Below, in pieces: positions 34,504 to 42,774 of a stretch of DNA of 64,000 nt; position 1 is the first letter of the stretch; each line of letters begins with the position of its first letter. Source of the DNA: an uncultured Psychrobacter sp. (GTDB lineage Bacteria; Pseudomonadota; Gammaproteobacteria; Pseudomonadales; Moraxellaceae); contig CANMUI010000001.1 in the NCBI GenBank assembly GCA_947501045.1, positions 248,001 to 312,000 of the forward strand, read 5' to 3'. Under the pieces are notes generated by a model. That model did not search any database. It was not told the DNA's origin and saw only the letters and a program-made list of their open reading frames with translations. Position numbers and translations under genes: made by a program.

Positions 34504-35022
34504 ATGGCTAAGCAGAAAGCTCATAATCATTCGCTGGCCCTAAACTCTCCTAAGCAGCGCCAAGGCAGTCGTTTTGAGGCGCACGCTTGTCAGTTCTTAA
34601 TGAGTCAAGGCTTGGTTTTAATCGCAAAAAACTGGCAGCAGCCAAAAATGGGTGAGCTGGATTTAGTGATGTTAGAGACTAATCAAGCATGGTCGACACT
34701 GGTGTTTGTTGAAGTGCGTCAGCGCCTACGCTCAGGTTTTGGCGATGCAGCACTCAGTGTCACTAAAGCCAAACAACGCAAAATTATTAAAGCCGCCAAA
34801 TGTTTTTTGCAGCAACATCCTGAGTATGCCAATTGTGATTGCCGGTTTGATGTGGTCGCCTATAATACTACTCGCAGCTTGGCTTATACTGTAGAGACTG
34901 GCATGGACGGCGATCATAGTAAGGTGCATGGCAATGATAGCAACAGCAATAAAGCAGGCGAGTCGGTATCACCTTATCAACCAGAATGGTTGACAGGCGC
35001 TTTTATGGCAAGCGCTTGGTAG
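34504..35022 (+). CDS. yraN: YraN family (UPF0102) putative endonuclease
   Basis: The protein has a restriction-endonuclease-like core: GSRFEAHACQFLMSQGLVLIAKNW, the metal-binding MGELDLVML and VFVEVRQR, then DAALSVTKAKQRKI and CRFDVVAYN. The E, D and ExR positions of the nuclease fold are all intact. Family function is not established. The length of 172 is a little above the usual 120-130 because of N- and C-terminal tails (low-complexity NDSNSNKAGES near the end). It is the first gene of a pair with dolP. Confidence 0.9.
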   Translation: MAKQKAHNHSLALNSPKQRQGSRFEAHACQFLMSQGLVLIAKNWQQPKMGELDLVMLETNQAWSTLVFVEVRQRLRSGFGDAALSVTKAKQRKIIKAAKCFLQQHPEYANCDCRFDVVAYNTTRSLAYTVETGMDGDHSKVHGNDSNSNKAGESVSPYQPEWLTGAFMASAW

Positions 35023-35116
35023 TGTTGTCGAATACTGATATTATTCACTAAAAGATAATTTTAATAGATATTCCTTATTGATATTTAACTATTGACCGTG
35101 CTTTATGAGGTAGAGG

Positions 35117-35995
35117 ATGACAAGGTTGCATACATTTAACACTGTTTTAACAAAGCCGCGCGCTACGAAAAGCTATATCACGCTAAGTGCGCTGCTAATG
35201 GCCTGCGCCATCAGTACAGGCTGTACCACCAACTATTTGACCAATAGTACGCAAGGAACTTATGGAGTGCCGGTAACTGAGCGTACTATTCCTCAGCGCC
35301 TACTTGATCGTAGCATTGAGCATACTGCTAAGGTCAATATTTATGGTCTGCAAGAGAACCTACAACAAAACAGCCGCATCAGTATCGACAGCTTTTATAG
35401 CGAAGTACTCCTAAGCGGTGAGGTGCCTACAGAGGCGCTCAAAACTCAAATTGAAAAAGTAGTCAGCTCCATGCCTGATGTTCGCCGCGTCTATAATGAG
35501 CTTAATGTGAGTGTCGCTAAAGGCTATAGCTCAACCGTACACGATGGCTATATAACCTCAAAACTAATGGCCAAAGCCGCGGCCAACGATGGTGTTAGAG
35601 CTTCCCAAGTAAAGGCCATTACCAATGATGGCGTGGTCTATATTATGGGACGCCTGACCCCCACTCAGCAAAGCCGTCTGATCGATATTGCTAATAGTAC
35701 CGTAGGTATTACTGAGCTGGTGCTACTGACGACAGTGGTGAATGACAGAGGTTTGCCAATCGATGAAGAGGATATTATGTCTGAAAGCAGCGCCGTAGAT
35801 CCTACATCGATCCAGCCTTCTTCTGCGCAGCCATTCGTAGCAGCGCCCGTGCTCAGAGATATCGCCCCAGCGCCTGCACCTAATACTGTGCCGCAAGCAA
35901 ACCCAGCACCAGTAGAGCCGACTACAGATAGCGTGCCTGCCAACCAAGACAATCAAAACTCATCAAGTCCTTATGTTGACTTGTATAGTGATTGA
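35117..35995 (+). CDS. dolP: BON-domain outer-membrane lipoprotein, DolP-like
   Basis: A lipoprotein signal ends in AISTGC with lipidated Cys36; the 20 residues before the hydrophobic part make an unusually long n-region. Two BON domains follow: the first from about 70 to 130 (KVNIYGLQ, RISIDSFYSEVLLSGEVPTE, VRRVYNELNV) and the second around 145-200 (SKLMAKAAAND, VYIMGRLTPTQQ). The last 75 residues are a Pro/Ala-rich, probably disordered tail. The E. coli homologue DolP (YraP) guards outer membrane integrity. The tail is absent from E. coli DolP. The neighbour yraN supports the call. Confidence 0.88.
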   Translation: MTRLHTFNTVLTKPRATKSYITLSALLMACAISTGCTTNYLTNSTQGTYGVPVTERTIPQRLLDRSIEHTAKVNIYGLQENLQQNSRISIDSFYSEVLLSGEVPTEALKTQIEKVVSSMPDVRRVYNELNVSVAKGYSSTVHDGYITSKLMAKAAANDGVRASQVKAITNDGVVYIMGRLTPTQQSRLIDIANSTVGITELVLLTTVVNDRGLPIDEEDIMSESSAVDPTSIQPSSAQPFVAAPVLRDIAPAPAPNTVPQANPAPVEPTTDSVPANQDNQNSSSPYVDLYSD

Positions 35996-36135
35996 GAGTC
36001 ACCATCAATAAAGGCAGTCACAAGAACCTTGAACAGTAGTAGTACTAAGAACAAGCTGGACGGTCATAAGGCCAATAGGTGACAGAAAGTAGAAATTAAG
36101 CATTTATCGAAAGATAATAAAAAAGGGTAGCGGCT

Positions 36136-37143
36136 ATGAAAGATTCAAATCCAAATAAAGCACGACCAAAAACCTATACTACTGACCTAGCCAATGACGA
36201 GATGACTAGCCACTTATCCCAAAAAACAAATAAGTTGAAGCTGGCAGGGGCGAGCATAGCAGCTGTAGGGGTTATGACTTTTGCCGCTCAGCAAGCACAG
36301 GCGATCTCAGCGTTGTCTGTACTCAATACCTTCTCCCCGAATGGCGGAGTGGGCGTTACCAAAGACATCTTGTATGGTGAGGAGCCGCTACAAGATTTAA
36401 ATATTTATTACCCCAAACCATTAGCGCAAGCGATGCAATCACAAAATAGCATCGATAAGGGGATTATCAATGACAGCTATCCTATGATTGTATTTGTTCA
36501 TGGCGGCTCATGGGAGAGCGGCAACAAGGAGCAGTATGCTTTTGTAGGCCAAAGTCTTGCGCAAGCAGGCTATATTACTGCTGTTATTAATTACCGAAAA
36601 GCGCCTGAACATGTCTACCCTGACTACGTCAAAGATACTGCCCAAGCCATTGCGTGGAGTTATAATAACGCAAGCGATCTGCATGCTGACCCTAAGCGTT
36701 TTGCAGTCATAGGTCATTCAGCGGGTGCATTTAATGCAGTAGCTGCCGTCTCAGATGAAGATTTTCTAGCACCTTATAACGTTAGTCCAAATGATATTAG
36801 TGCTGTGATAGGTATTGCTGGCCCGTACAGTTATGATTTTCGTCAATATAGCGGTGGTACGGCCTTCGCTGATGATGCAACGCCAGATGATGTCATGCCC
36901 GATAGGCACATTAAGGGCAAGCAGCCGCCGTATTTATTATTGACAGCTGAAAATGACAAAGTGGTTCATGATCGTAATACTATTAAGATGACGCAGGCTT
37001 TGAAAGACTATGGGGCAACCGTTGAGACGGGTGAGATTAAAGGTGCCAGTCATGCTACGAGCATCGCGGCAATGTCGTCTCCTTTGCGTTGGTTGAATGA
37101 TGTACGCGCGCAAGTATTAAACTATTTAAATAAAAGCTTATGA
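36136..37143 (+). CDS. Secreted alpha/beta hydrolase, carboxylesterase/BD-FAE type
   Basis: The protein has FVHGGSWESGNKEQY (the HGGxW oxyanion motif) and the nucleophile elbow FAVIGHSAGAFNAV, with the acid in LTAENDKVV and the base in KGASHATS. This matches the alpha/beta hydrolases related to esterase/lipases. A hydrophobic segment at about 37-58 (AGASIAAVGVMTFAAQQAQAIS) ends like a signal peptide, but it is preceded by 36 polar residues, an unusually long n-region; a start at Met23 would shorten that. The substrate is unknown. Confidence 0.83.
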   Translation: MKDSNPNKARPKTYTTDLANDEMTSHLSQKTNKLKLAGASIAAVGVMTFAAQQAQAISALSVLNTFSPNGGVGVTKDILYGEEPLQDLNIYYPKPLAQAMQSQNSIDKGIINDSYPMIVFVHGGSWESGNKEQYAFVGQSLAQAGYITAVINYRKAPEHVYPDYVKDTAQAIAWSYNNASDLHADPKRFAVIGHSAGAFNAVAAVSDEDFLAPYNVSPNDISAVIGIAGPYSYDFRQYSGGTAFADDATPDDVMPDRHIKGKQPPYLLLTAENDKVVHDRNTIKMTQALKDYGATVETGEIKGASHATSIAAMSSPLRWLNDVRAQVLNYLNKSL

Positions 37144-37301
37144 CATGGGGTCAATCTTAGATAAAATTGGCACCTATTTTTTCATGTGCTGCTGGTTCTA
37201 ATCTGAAAATCTACTATCAAGTTATTATTCATGACAAAAATAGCCACATTATGTATTAGCACAGGTTATCAGCACAAGACGGTACTGTAAGATCCATAAA
37301 C

Positions 37302-37313
37302 TCTTGTTATAAT
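37302..37313 (+). promoter_or_regulatory. Extended -10 promoter ahead of ibaG
   Basis: TGTTATAAT, an extended -10 (TGn-TATAAT), lies at 37305-37313, about 80 bases before the ibaG ATG. The -35 is poor, as is usual for extended -10 promoters. Confidence 0.5.
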
Positions 37314-37391
37314 GTCTCTATTTTGGCAACTGGTCTGACATTTTAATTTGAAGTTTTTGCTATTCTCTTCACATTCAAAACAGGTATTTTT

Positions 37392-37649
37392 ATGAGTATG
37401 AACGCTGATGATTTAATTGCATTTTTGCAGCAGCATTTTCCAGACGCTTTTATTCAAGCGGCCAATCAGGGCAATAAGTTCGATGTCCGTGTCGTCGATG
37501 CAAGCTTTGAGGGCAAGCGCTCCGTGCAGCGCCAACAGGCTATCTACGCTTTGGTTAACGACAAGATTGCTAGTGGTGATATTCATGCGCTTAATATCCA
37601 AGCATTGACCCCTGCTGAATGGGAAACCCAATCAACAGGCCAATCATAA
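37392..37649 (+). CDS. ibaG: BolA-family protein IbaG
   Basis: The 85-residue protein has the BolA fold: LIAFLQQHFPDAFIQAAN, FDVRVVDASFEGKRSVQRQQAIYALV and a closing HALNIQALTPAEW. IbaG (YrbA) partners with monothiol glutaredoxin in iron-sulfur cluster handling and helps in acid tolerance. Its place 80 bases upstream of murA is the same as in E. coli and other gammaproteobacteria, supporting IbaG rather than BolA. Confidence 0.93.
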   Translation: MSMNADDLIAFLQQHFPDAFIQAANQGNKFDVRVVDASFEGKRSVQRQQAIYALVNDKIASGDIHALNIQALTPAEWETQSTGQS

Positions 37650-37729
37650 AGTCAAAAAGCTCTGATTTTCACATGACTCTTTTATCATTACTCACCTTAT
37701 TATTCACATACAATTAGGTTGTTACCCCT

Positions 37730-38998
37730 ATGGACCAGTTTTTAATCACCGGTAGTAGTCGTATTGCAGGAGAAGTAACCATCTCTGGCGCCAAAAATGC
37801 TGCGTTGCCTTTATTGGCAGCTATGATATTGGCTGAGACGCCCATGACCTTGCATAATGTACCATCGCTACAAGATGTACGCACCTTGATTAAACTGATT
37901 TTGGGTATGGGTATTGATATCCAAAAGCAGGGCGATACGGTTACTTGTGATACCAAGAGTATCGATAACTTTTATGCGCCTTATGATTTGGTTAAGACCA
38001 TGCGTGCCTCTATTTTAGTGTTGGGGCCATTGCTGGCGCGTTTTGGTGAAGCGGAGGTTTCCCTACCAGGTGGCTGTGCTATTGGTTCACGGCCTGTGGA
38101 TCAGCATCTTAAAGCCTTTGAGGCAATGGGCGCTGAAATTACGGTAGAAAATGGCTATGTCAAAGCCCATGCTCCTAAAGGCGGCAAACTGCTTGGCTGT
38201 AATTTTTCTTTTGATATGGTCACGGTAGGCGGTACTGAAAACGTCATTATGGCAGCAGTATTGGCAAAAGGTACTACGGTGCTGGGCAACTGCGCGCTGG
38301 AACCAGAAGTGGTTGATTTGGCAAATATGCTGGTGGCTATGGGCGCTAAAATTAGCGGTATTGGGACAGCAACGATGACTATTGAAGGCGTTGAGCGCTT
38401 GCAAGGCTGTACGTATGCCGTGGTTCCTGACCGTATCGAGACCGGTTCTTACTTAGCGGGCGCACTAATGACCCGCGGCGATGTATTGACCAAAAAAACC
38501 AATGCCAGTTTGCTATATCCTGTACTTGAAAAGTTTGAGGCTATGGGCGCTACGATTAGCACAGGTGAGGATTGGATTCGAGCGCAAATGACAGGGCGTC
38601 CAAAGCCAGTTGATATTCGTACCCAGCCGCATCCAGGCTTTCCTACCGATATGCAGGCGCAATTGATGGCGGTTTGTTGCCTTGCTGATGGCACCAGCAC
38701 TATTATCGAAAACATTTTTGAAAATCGCTACATGCATGTCCCCGAGCTCAATCGTTTAGGTGCCTCTATTCAAGTAGATGGTCATACTGCTGTCGTAAGA
38801 GGGGTAGAGAGATTTACTGCAGCCCCTGTAATGGCGACAGATTTGCGTGCTTCGATGTCACTAGTTATGGCGGCAGCGGCGGCCGAGGGTGAGAGTCTAA
38901 TAGACCGTATTTATCATATTGATCGCGGTTATGAGAATGTGGAAAATAAACTGCGCGCTTTAGGCGTCAACATCAAGCGGGTTAATACCAATGACTAA
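37730..38998 (+). CDS. murA: UDP-N-acetylglucosamine 1-carboxyvinyltransferase
   Basis: MurA moves enolpyruvate from PEP to UDP-GlcNAc, the first step of peptidoglycan precursor synthesis. The 422-residue protein has SGAKNAALPLLAAM with Lys22, SLPGGCAIGSRPVDQH with Cys116 (the residue alkylated by fosfomycin), and FPTDMQAQLMA with the catalytic Asp. Length is typical. It overlaps hisG by 8 bases, so the two are probably translationally coupled. Confidence 0.97.
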   Translation: MDQFLITGSSRIAGEVTISGAKNAALPLLAAMILAETPMTLHNVPSLQDVRTLIKLILGMGIDIQKQGDTVTCDTKSIDNFYAPYDLVKTMRASILVLGPLLARFGEAEVSLPGGCAIGSRPVDQHLKAFEAMGAEITVENGYVKAHAPKGGKLLGCNFSFDMVTVGGTENVIMAAVLAKGTTVLGNCALEPEVVDLANMLVAMGAKISGIGTATMTIEGVERLQGCTYAVVPDRIETGSYLAGALMTRGDVLTKKTNASLLYPVLEKFEAMGATISTGEDWIRAQMTGRPKPVDIRTQPHPGFPTDMQAQLMAVCCLADGTSTIIENIFENRYMHVPELNRLGASIQVDGHTAVVRGVERFTAAPVMATDLRASMSLVMAAAAAEGESLIDRIYHIDRGYENVENKLRALGVNIKRVNTND

Positions 38999-39692
38999 GC
39001 AAAATGAGCAAACTGCGAATTTACCAACCGACAGTTTATTAAATGAGTTGGATACTGAATTTAATGGCTTGACGCTGGCGTTATCTAAAGGCCGTATTTT
39101 AGAAGAGACACTCCCTTTACTGCAGGCAGCTGGCGTTGATTTACTTGAAGATCCTGAAGCGTCGCGCAAGCTGATTTTTCCCACTTCAAACCCACATGTT
39201 CGTGTCCTGATTTTACGGGCAAGCGATGTACCAACCTATGTAGAACATGGAGCGGCTGATTTTGGTGTCGCGGGTAAAGATGTGCTTTTAGAACACGGTG
39301 CCAATCATGTTTATGAGCTGTTGGATTTACAAATTGCTCAGTGCAAGCTTATGACTGCAGGCATAAAAGGTGCTCCATTGCCCAAGCGCCGCTTGCGTAT
39401 TGCTACCAAATACGTCAATGTGGCTCGTGCTTACTTTGCCAGTCAAGGCCAACAGGTAGATGTCATCAAACTTTATGGTTCGATGGAGCTTGCGCCGCTA
39501 GTAGGATTAGGTGATTTGATTGTAGATGTGGTCGATACTGGTAACACGCTGCGTGCCAATGGTCTTGAACCCCTCGATCATATTTGTGATGTGTCCTCGC
39601 GCTTGATTGTCAATCAAGTCAGTTACAAGCGCAAGTTTGCTCTGCTTGAGCCGATTTTTGAGAGCTTTAAAGACAGTATCGCTATCGCTTGA
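38991..39692 (+). CDS. hisG: ATP phosphoribosyltransferase, short (HisZ-dependent) form
   Basis: HisG starts histidine synthesis by joining ATP and PRPP. LTLALSKGRILEETLPLL, FGVAGKDVLLEHG, RIATKYVNVARAYFA and the PRPP site LIVDVVDTGNTLRANGL are typical. The protein ends right after the catalytic core and lacks the C-terminal regulatory ACT-like domain, so it belongs to the short form that requires HisZ. hisZ is not in this window. At 233 residues it has about 25 extra polar residues at the N terminus. A start nearer LTLALSKG is possible. A terminator follows at 39788. Confidence 0.95.
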   Translation: MTKQNEQTANLPTDSLLNELDTEFNGLTLALSKGRILEETLPLLQAAGVDLLEDPEASRKLIFPTSNPHVRVLILRASDVPTYVEHGAADFGVAGKDVLLEHGANHVYELLDLQIAQCKLMTAGIKGAPLPKRRLRIATKYVNVARAYFASQGQQVDVIKLYGSMELAPLVGLGDLIVDVVDTGNTLRANGLEPLDHICDVSSRLIVNQVSYKRKFALLEPIFESFKDSIAIA

Positions 39693-39787
39693 TAACTACC
39701 AGATGCTTGCACAATACTATTGATATAGATATATGACTAATAGATATGGTGCTATGAGTAATATAGAAAATAGCTATGTAAATTTTG

Positions 39788-39841
39788 AAACCAGTTTAGC
39801 GCTTACAGTAGGTATAGAGCGTGCTAAACTGGTTTTGTTGT
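39788..39841 (+). terminator. Terminator after hisG
   Basis: AAACCAGTTTAGC (39788-39800) pairs with GCTAAACTGGTTT (39823-39835) over 13 bases around a 22-base loop, and a T-rich stretch follows. Confidence 0.85.
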
Positions 39842-39975
39842 TTTTGTATAAGATCATAAAAGATAACTATTATTGCAAATAACGTCTTAAAATAGTGACT
39901 GCTAAAAGGTGATTATTGAAAGTTATAGCGCCTATTTTTTTACTACTATTCTCAAGCTAAATATAGGATAAGATC

Positions 39976-41271
39976 ATGCGTCAGCTAAGTACCCAAGATT
40001 GTGATTTTGAACAGCAATTAACGTCATTGCTGGCTTTTGAAACGGTGAATGATGCCAGCTTACTCAGTACAGTAGATGGCATTATCGCTCAGGTACGCGC
40101 AGATGGGGATAGTGTAGTGCTGGCTTTAACCCAGCAGTTTGATCAACATCCAGCTAAAGATATGGGTGAGCTTGAGCTAACAAAAAAGGCTCTGGTTGAG
40201 GCTTTTGATGGTCTAGAAGATGATGTAAAGACGGCTTTGATGACAGCTGCTTCTCGCGTACAGACTTTTCACGAGCGCCAAGTTCAAGAGAGCTGGCACT
40301 ATAACGACGAGCTGGGCAACCGCTTAGGTCAAAAAGTCACCCCCCTTGATCGAGTCGGTATCTATGTCCCAGGAGGTCTGGCCTCTTATCCCTCATCAGT
40401 ACTTATGAATGCTATTCCTGCCAAAGTTGCAGGTGTCGAAGAAGTTATTATGGTGGTGCCAGCCCCAAAAGGGGTATTAAACCCGCTGGTTTTGGCAGCG
40501 GCGCACTTAGCGCAGGTTGACCGAGTATTTACTATTGGCGGCGCCCAAGCGGTAGCCGCATTGGCTTATGGCACCCAAACCATTCCGCAAGTTGATAAGA
40601 TAACAGGCCCTGGTAATAAGTACGTTGCGGCGGCCAAAAGAGCAGTATTTGGTCAGGTAGGTATCGATATGATCGCTGGACCCTCCGAGGTGCTAGTCTA
40701 CGCAGAAGGTGAAAGTAATGACCGTGCTGATTGGCTGGCCATGGATTTATTGTCGCAAGCTGAGCACGACCGCGTTGCCCAAGCGATTTTTGTGACTACA
40801 AGCCCTGAGCAACTAACAGCAGTTGCCACTGAGATCGAAAAAGCTTTGGCCCAAATACCAAAAGCTGATATCGCTCGCGATTCGCTACAAAACCGCGGCG
40901 CCCTTATCTTAGTTAAAGACCGAGCTGAAGGTATGAGGGTCATCAACCGTATTGCACCTGAGCATTTAGAGCTGTCTGTTGACGATCCTGATGCCTTGCT
41001 CAATGATATCCGCCATGCTGGTGCTATTTTTATGGGTCGCCATACTCCAGAGGCGATTGGTGACTACTGCGCAGGACCCAACCATGTCTTGCCAACCTCA
41101 GGTACGGCAAGGTTTTCATCGCCATTGGGTGTCTATGATTTTCAAAAGAAATCATCAATTATCTATTGTAGCGAAAGCGGTAGCAAACCTTTGGCAAAGA
41201 CAGCGGATATCTTAGCGCAGCGTGAGGATTTAGAAGCTCATGCTCGTTCAGCACGCTATCGTTACCAGTAA
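39976..41271 (+). CDS. hisD: Histidinol dehydrogenase
   Basis: HisD oxidises histidinol to histidine in two NAD-dependent steps. The 431-residue protein has VGIYVPGGLASYPSSVLMNAIPAKVAG, FTIGGAQAVAALAYGTQ, DKITGPGNKYVAAAKRAV, the zinc/substrate region AGPSEVLV and LSQAEHDRVAQA, and the C-terminal NHVLPTSGTARFSSPLGVYDF block. It is separated from hisG by a terminator and from hisC by 274 bases, so the three are probably not one transcript. Confidence 0.96.
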   Translation: MRQLSTQDCDFEQQLTSLLAFETVNDASLLSTVDGIIAQVRADGDSVVLALTQQFDQHPAKDMGELELTKKALVEAFDGLEDDVKTALMTAASRVQTFHERQVQESWHYNDELGNRLGQKVTPLDRVGIYVPGGLASYPSSVLMNAIPAKVAGVEEVIMVVPAPKGVLNPLVLAAAHLAQVDRVFTIGGAQAVAALAYGTQTIPQVDKITGPGNKYVAAAKRAVFGQVGIDMIAGPSEVLVYAEGESNDRADWLAMDLLSQAEHDRVAQAIFVTTSPEQLTAVATEIEKALAQIPKADIARDSLQNRGALILVKDRAEGMRVINRIAPEHLELSVDDPDALLNDIRHAGAIFMGRHTPEAIGDYCAGPNHVLPTSGTARFSSPLGVYDFQKKSSIIYCSESGSKPLAKTADILAQREDLEAHARSARYRYQ

Positions 41272-41545
41272 ATAACTGTAGTTAATGAATATCTTTGATA
41301 ACTAACGGTCTTTATTTAGCAAACTTTTCATTGTAAGTTTAATGCTAAAATTGTAGTCAATAAACTTATAATAAGTGCAATAACGACAGAATAACGGCTA
41401 TAAAGAACCCTTTGTCAGAAATAAATAGGCATTACAGTAGGGACTATATAACATCTAATTATAGTATTACAAAACTAAAGTCAGTCTCATGATCTTTAGT
41501 AATGTGGTCTCAAATAATGTAGCCATTGGTATAATAGGATGAATT

Positions 41546-42694
41546 ATGAGTGAACCGAAAATTGATACTAGACTTTGGTCTGCCAGAGCACGACACTTAT
41601 CTCCCTATGTTCCAGGTGAGCAGCCCAAACACGAAAACTTATGCAAATTAAACACCAATGAAAATCCCTTTCCACCTTCGCCAAAGGTAGCGGAAGCAAT
41701 TGCTAAAGTTGTCGGACAACAAGGCGATGAGCTACGCTTTTATCCAGATCCTGAATCTGATAGCCTGCGGTCTGCATTGGCTAAACTTTATAATCTTAAT
41801 ACCAATCAGGTATTTGTTGGTAACGGCTCAGATGAAGTACTCGCTTTAGTGTTTGCCAGCTTTTTTATAAAAGAGCGTCCGGTGTTAGCGCCAGATATCA
41901 GTTATAGCTTTTATCCTGTTTACGCGCAGACTTTTGGTGTAGAGTTAGTGCAAATTGCGCTTGAAGAAGATTTTAGTATAGATCCCGATGCTTATCGTCA
42001 GCCTTGTGGCGGCATTATCATAGCCAATCCTAACGCGCCAACAGGATTGTTACTATCGCTTGCCGATATTCGTAAGCTTGCTACTGAGCACACCAATTCA
42101 GTTATCGTTATTGACGAAGCCTATATAGACTTTGCAAAAGTCAATGAAAACGATTCAGACAGTGATACAGCAGCGGTCTCAGCCATTAACCTAATCGATG
42201 AGTTTGATAACCTCTTAGTTACCCAAACCTTTTCAAAGTCGCGCTCGCTTGCCGGTCTCAGGGTAGGCATGGCATTTGGTAATGTATCTTTAATTGAAGC
42301 GTTAACACGGATGAAGAATAGCTTTAATAGCTATCCATTAGATAAGCTTGCACAAGCTGGCGCTACCGCTAGCGTTTTAGATACCGAGTATTTTGAGCAA
42401 ACCTGTCAGCAGGTCGTTGACTTACGAGAAGTATTGACAGCGCAGCTAACCGCGCTTGACTATCAAATATTGCCCTCACAGGCAAACTTTGTGTTTGCTC
42501 GTCCTCCTAATGGCGATGCTAGCAGCGTAGCTGAAGCATTACGTAAGCAAGGTATTATCGTGCGCCATTTTGACAAACCTCGCATCAGTGAATATCTACG
42601 TATCACGGTAGGTACTTCTGATCAGCATCAGCGCTTAATTGATGCGTTAGCAGTGTTGCACAACCACAAAGCACATACGGCAGCAGTAAGTTAA
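41546..42694 (+). CDS. hisC: Histidinol-phosphate aminotransferase
   Basis: This PLP-dependent class II aminotransferase makes histidinol phosphate. LNTNENPFPPSP near the N terminus, FVGNGSDEVLALVFASFF, IIIANPNAPTG, VIDEAYIDF and the PLP lysine in QTFSKSRSLAGLRVG are all seen. The 382-residue length is typical for HisC. A polar stretch ENDSDSDTAAVS is a small insertion after the DEAYIDF block. AGGATG lies before the ATG. Confidence 0.94.
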   Translation: MSEPKIDTRLWSARARHLSPYVPGEQPKHENLCKLNTNENPFPPSPKVAEAIAKVVGQQGDELRFYPDPESDSLRSALAKLYNLNTNQVFVGNGSDEVLALVFASFFIKERPVLAPDISYSFYPVYAQTFGVELVQIALEEDFSIDPDAYRQPCGGIIIANPNAPTGLLLSLADIRKLATEHTNSVIVIDEAYIDFAKVNENDSDSDTAAVSAINLIDEFDNLLVTQTFSKSRSLAGLRVGMAFGNVSLIEALTRMKNSFNSYPLDKLAQAGATASVLDTEYFEQTCQQVVDLREVLTAQLTALDYQILPSQANFVFARPPNGDASSVAEALRKQGIIVRHFDKPRISEYLRITVGTSDQHQRLIDALAVLHNHKAHTAAVS

Positions 42695-42774
42695 AACTAT
42701 CTATGTTGATTAGAATAAAGATTTTCTCAAGACTGCCTTTAAATAAAGGTTATATAAACTTGGTAGCTTAAACC

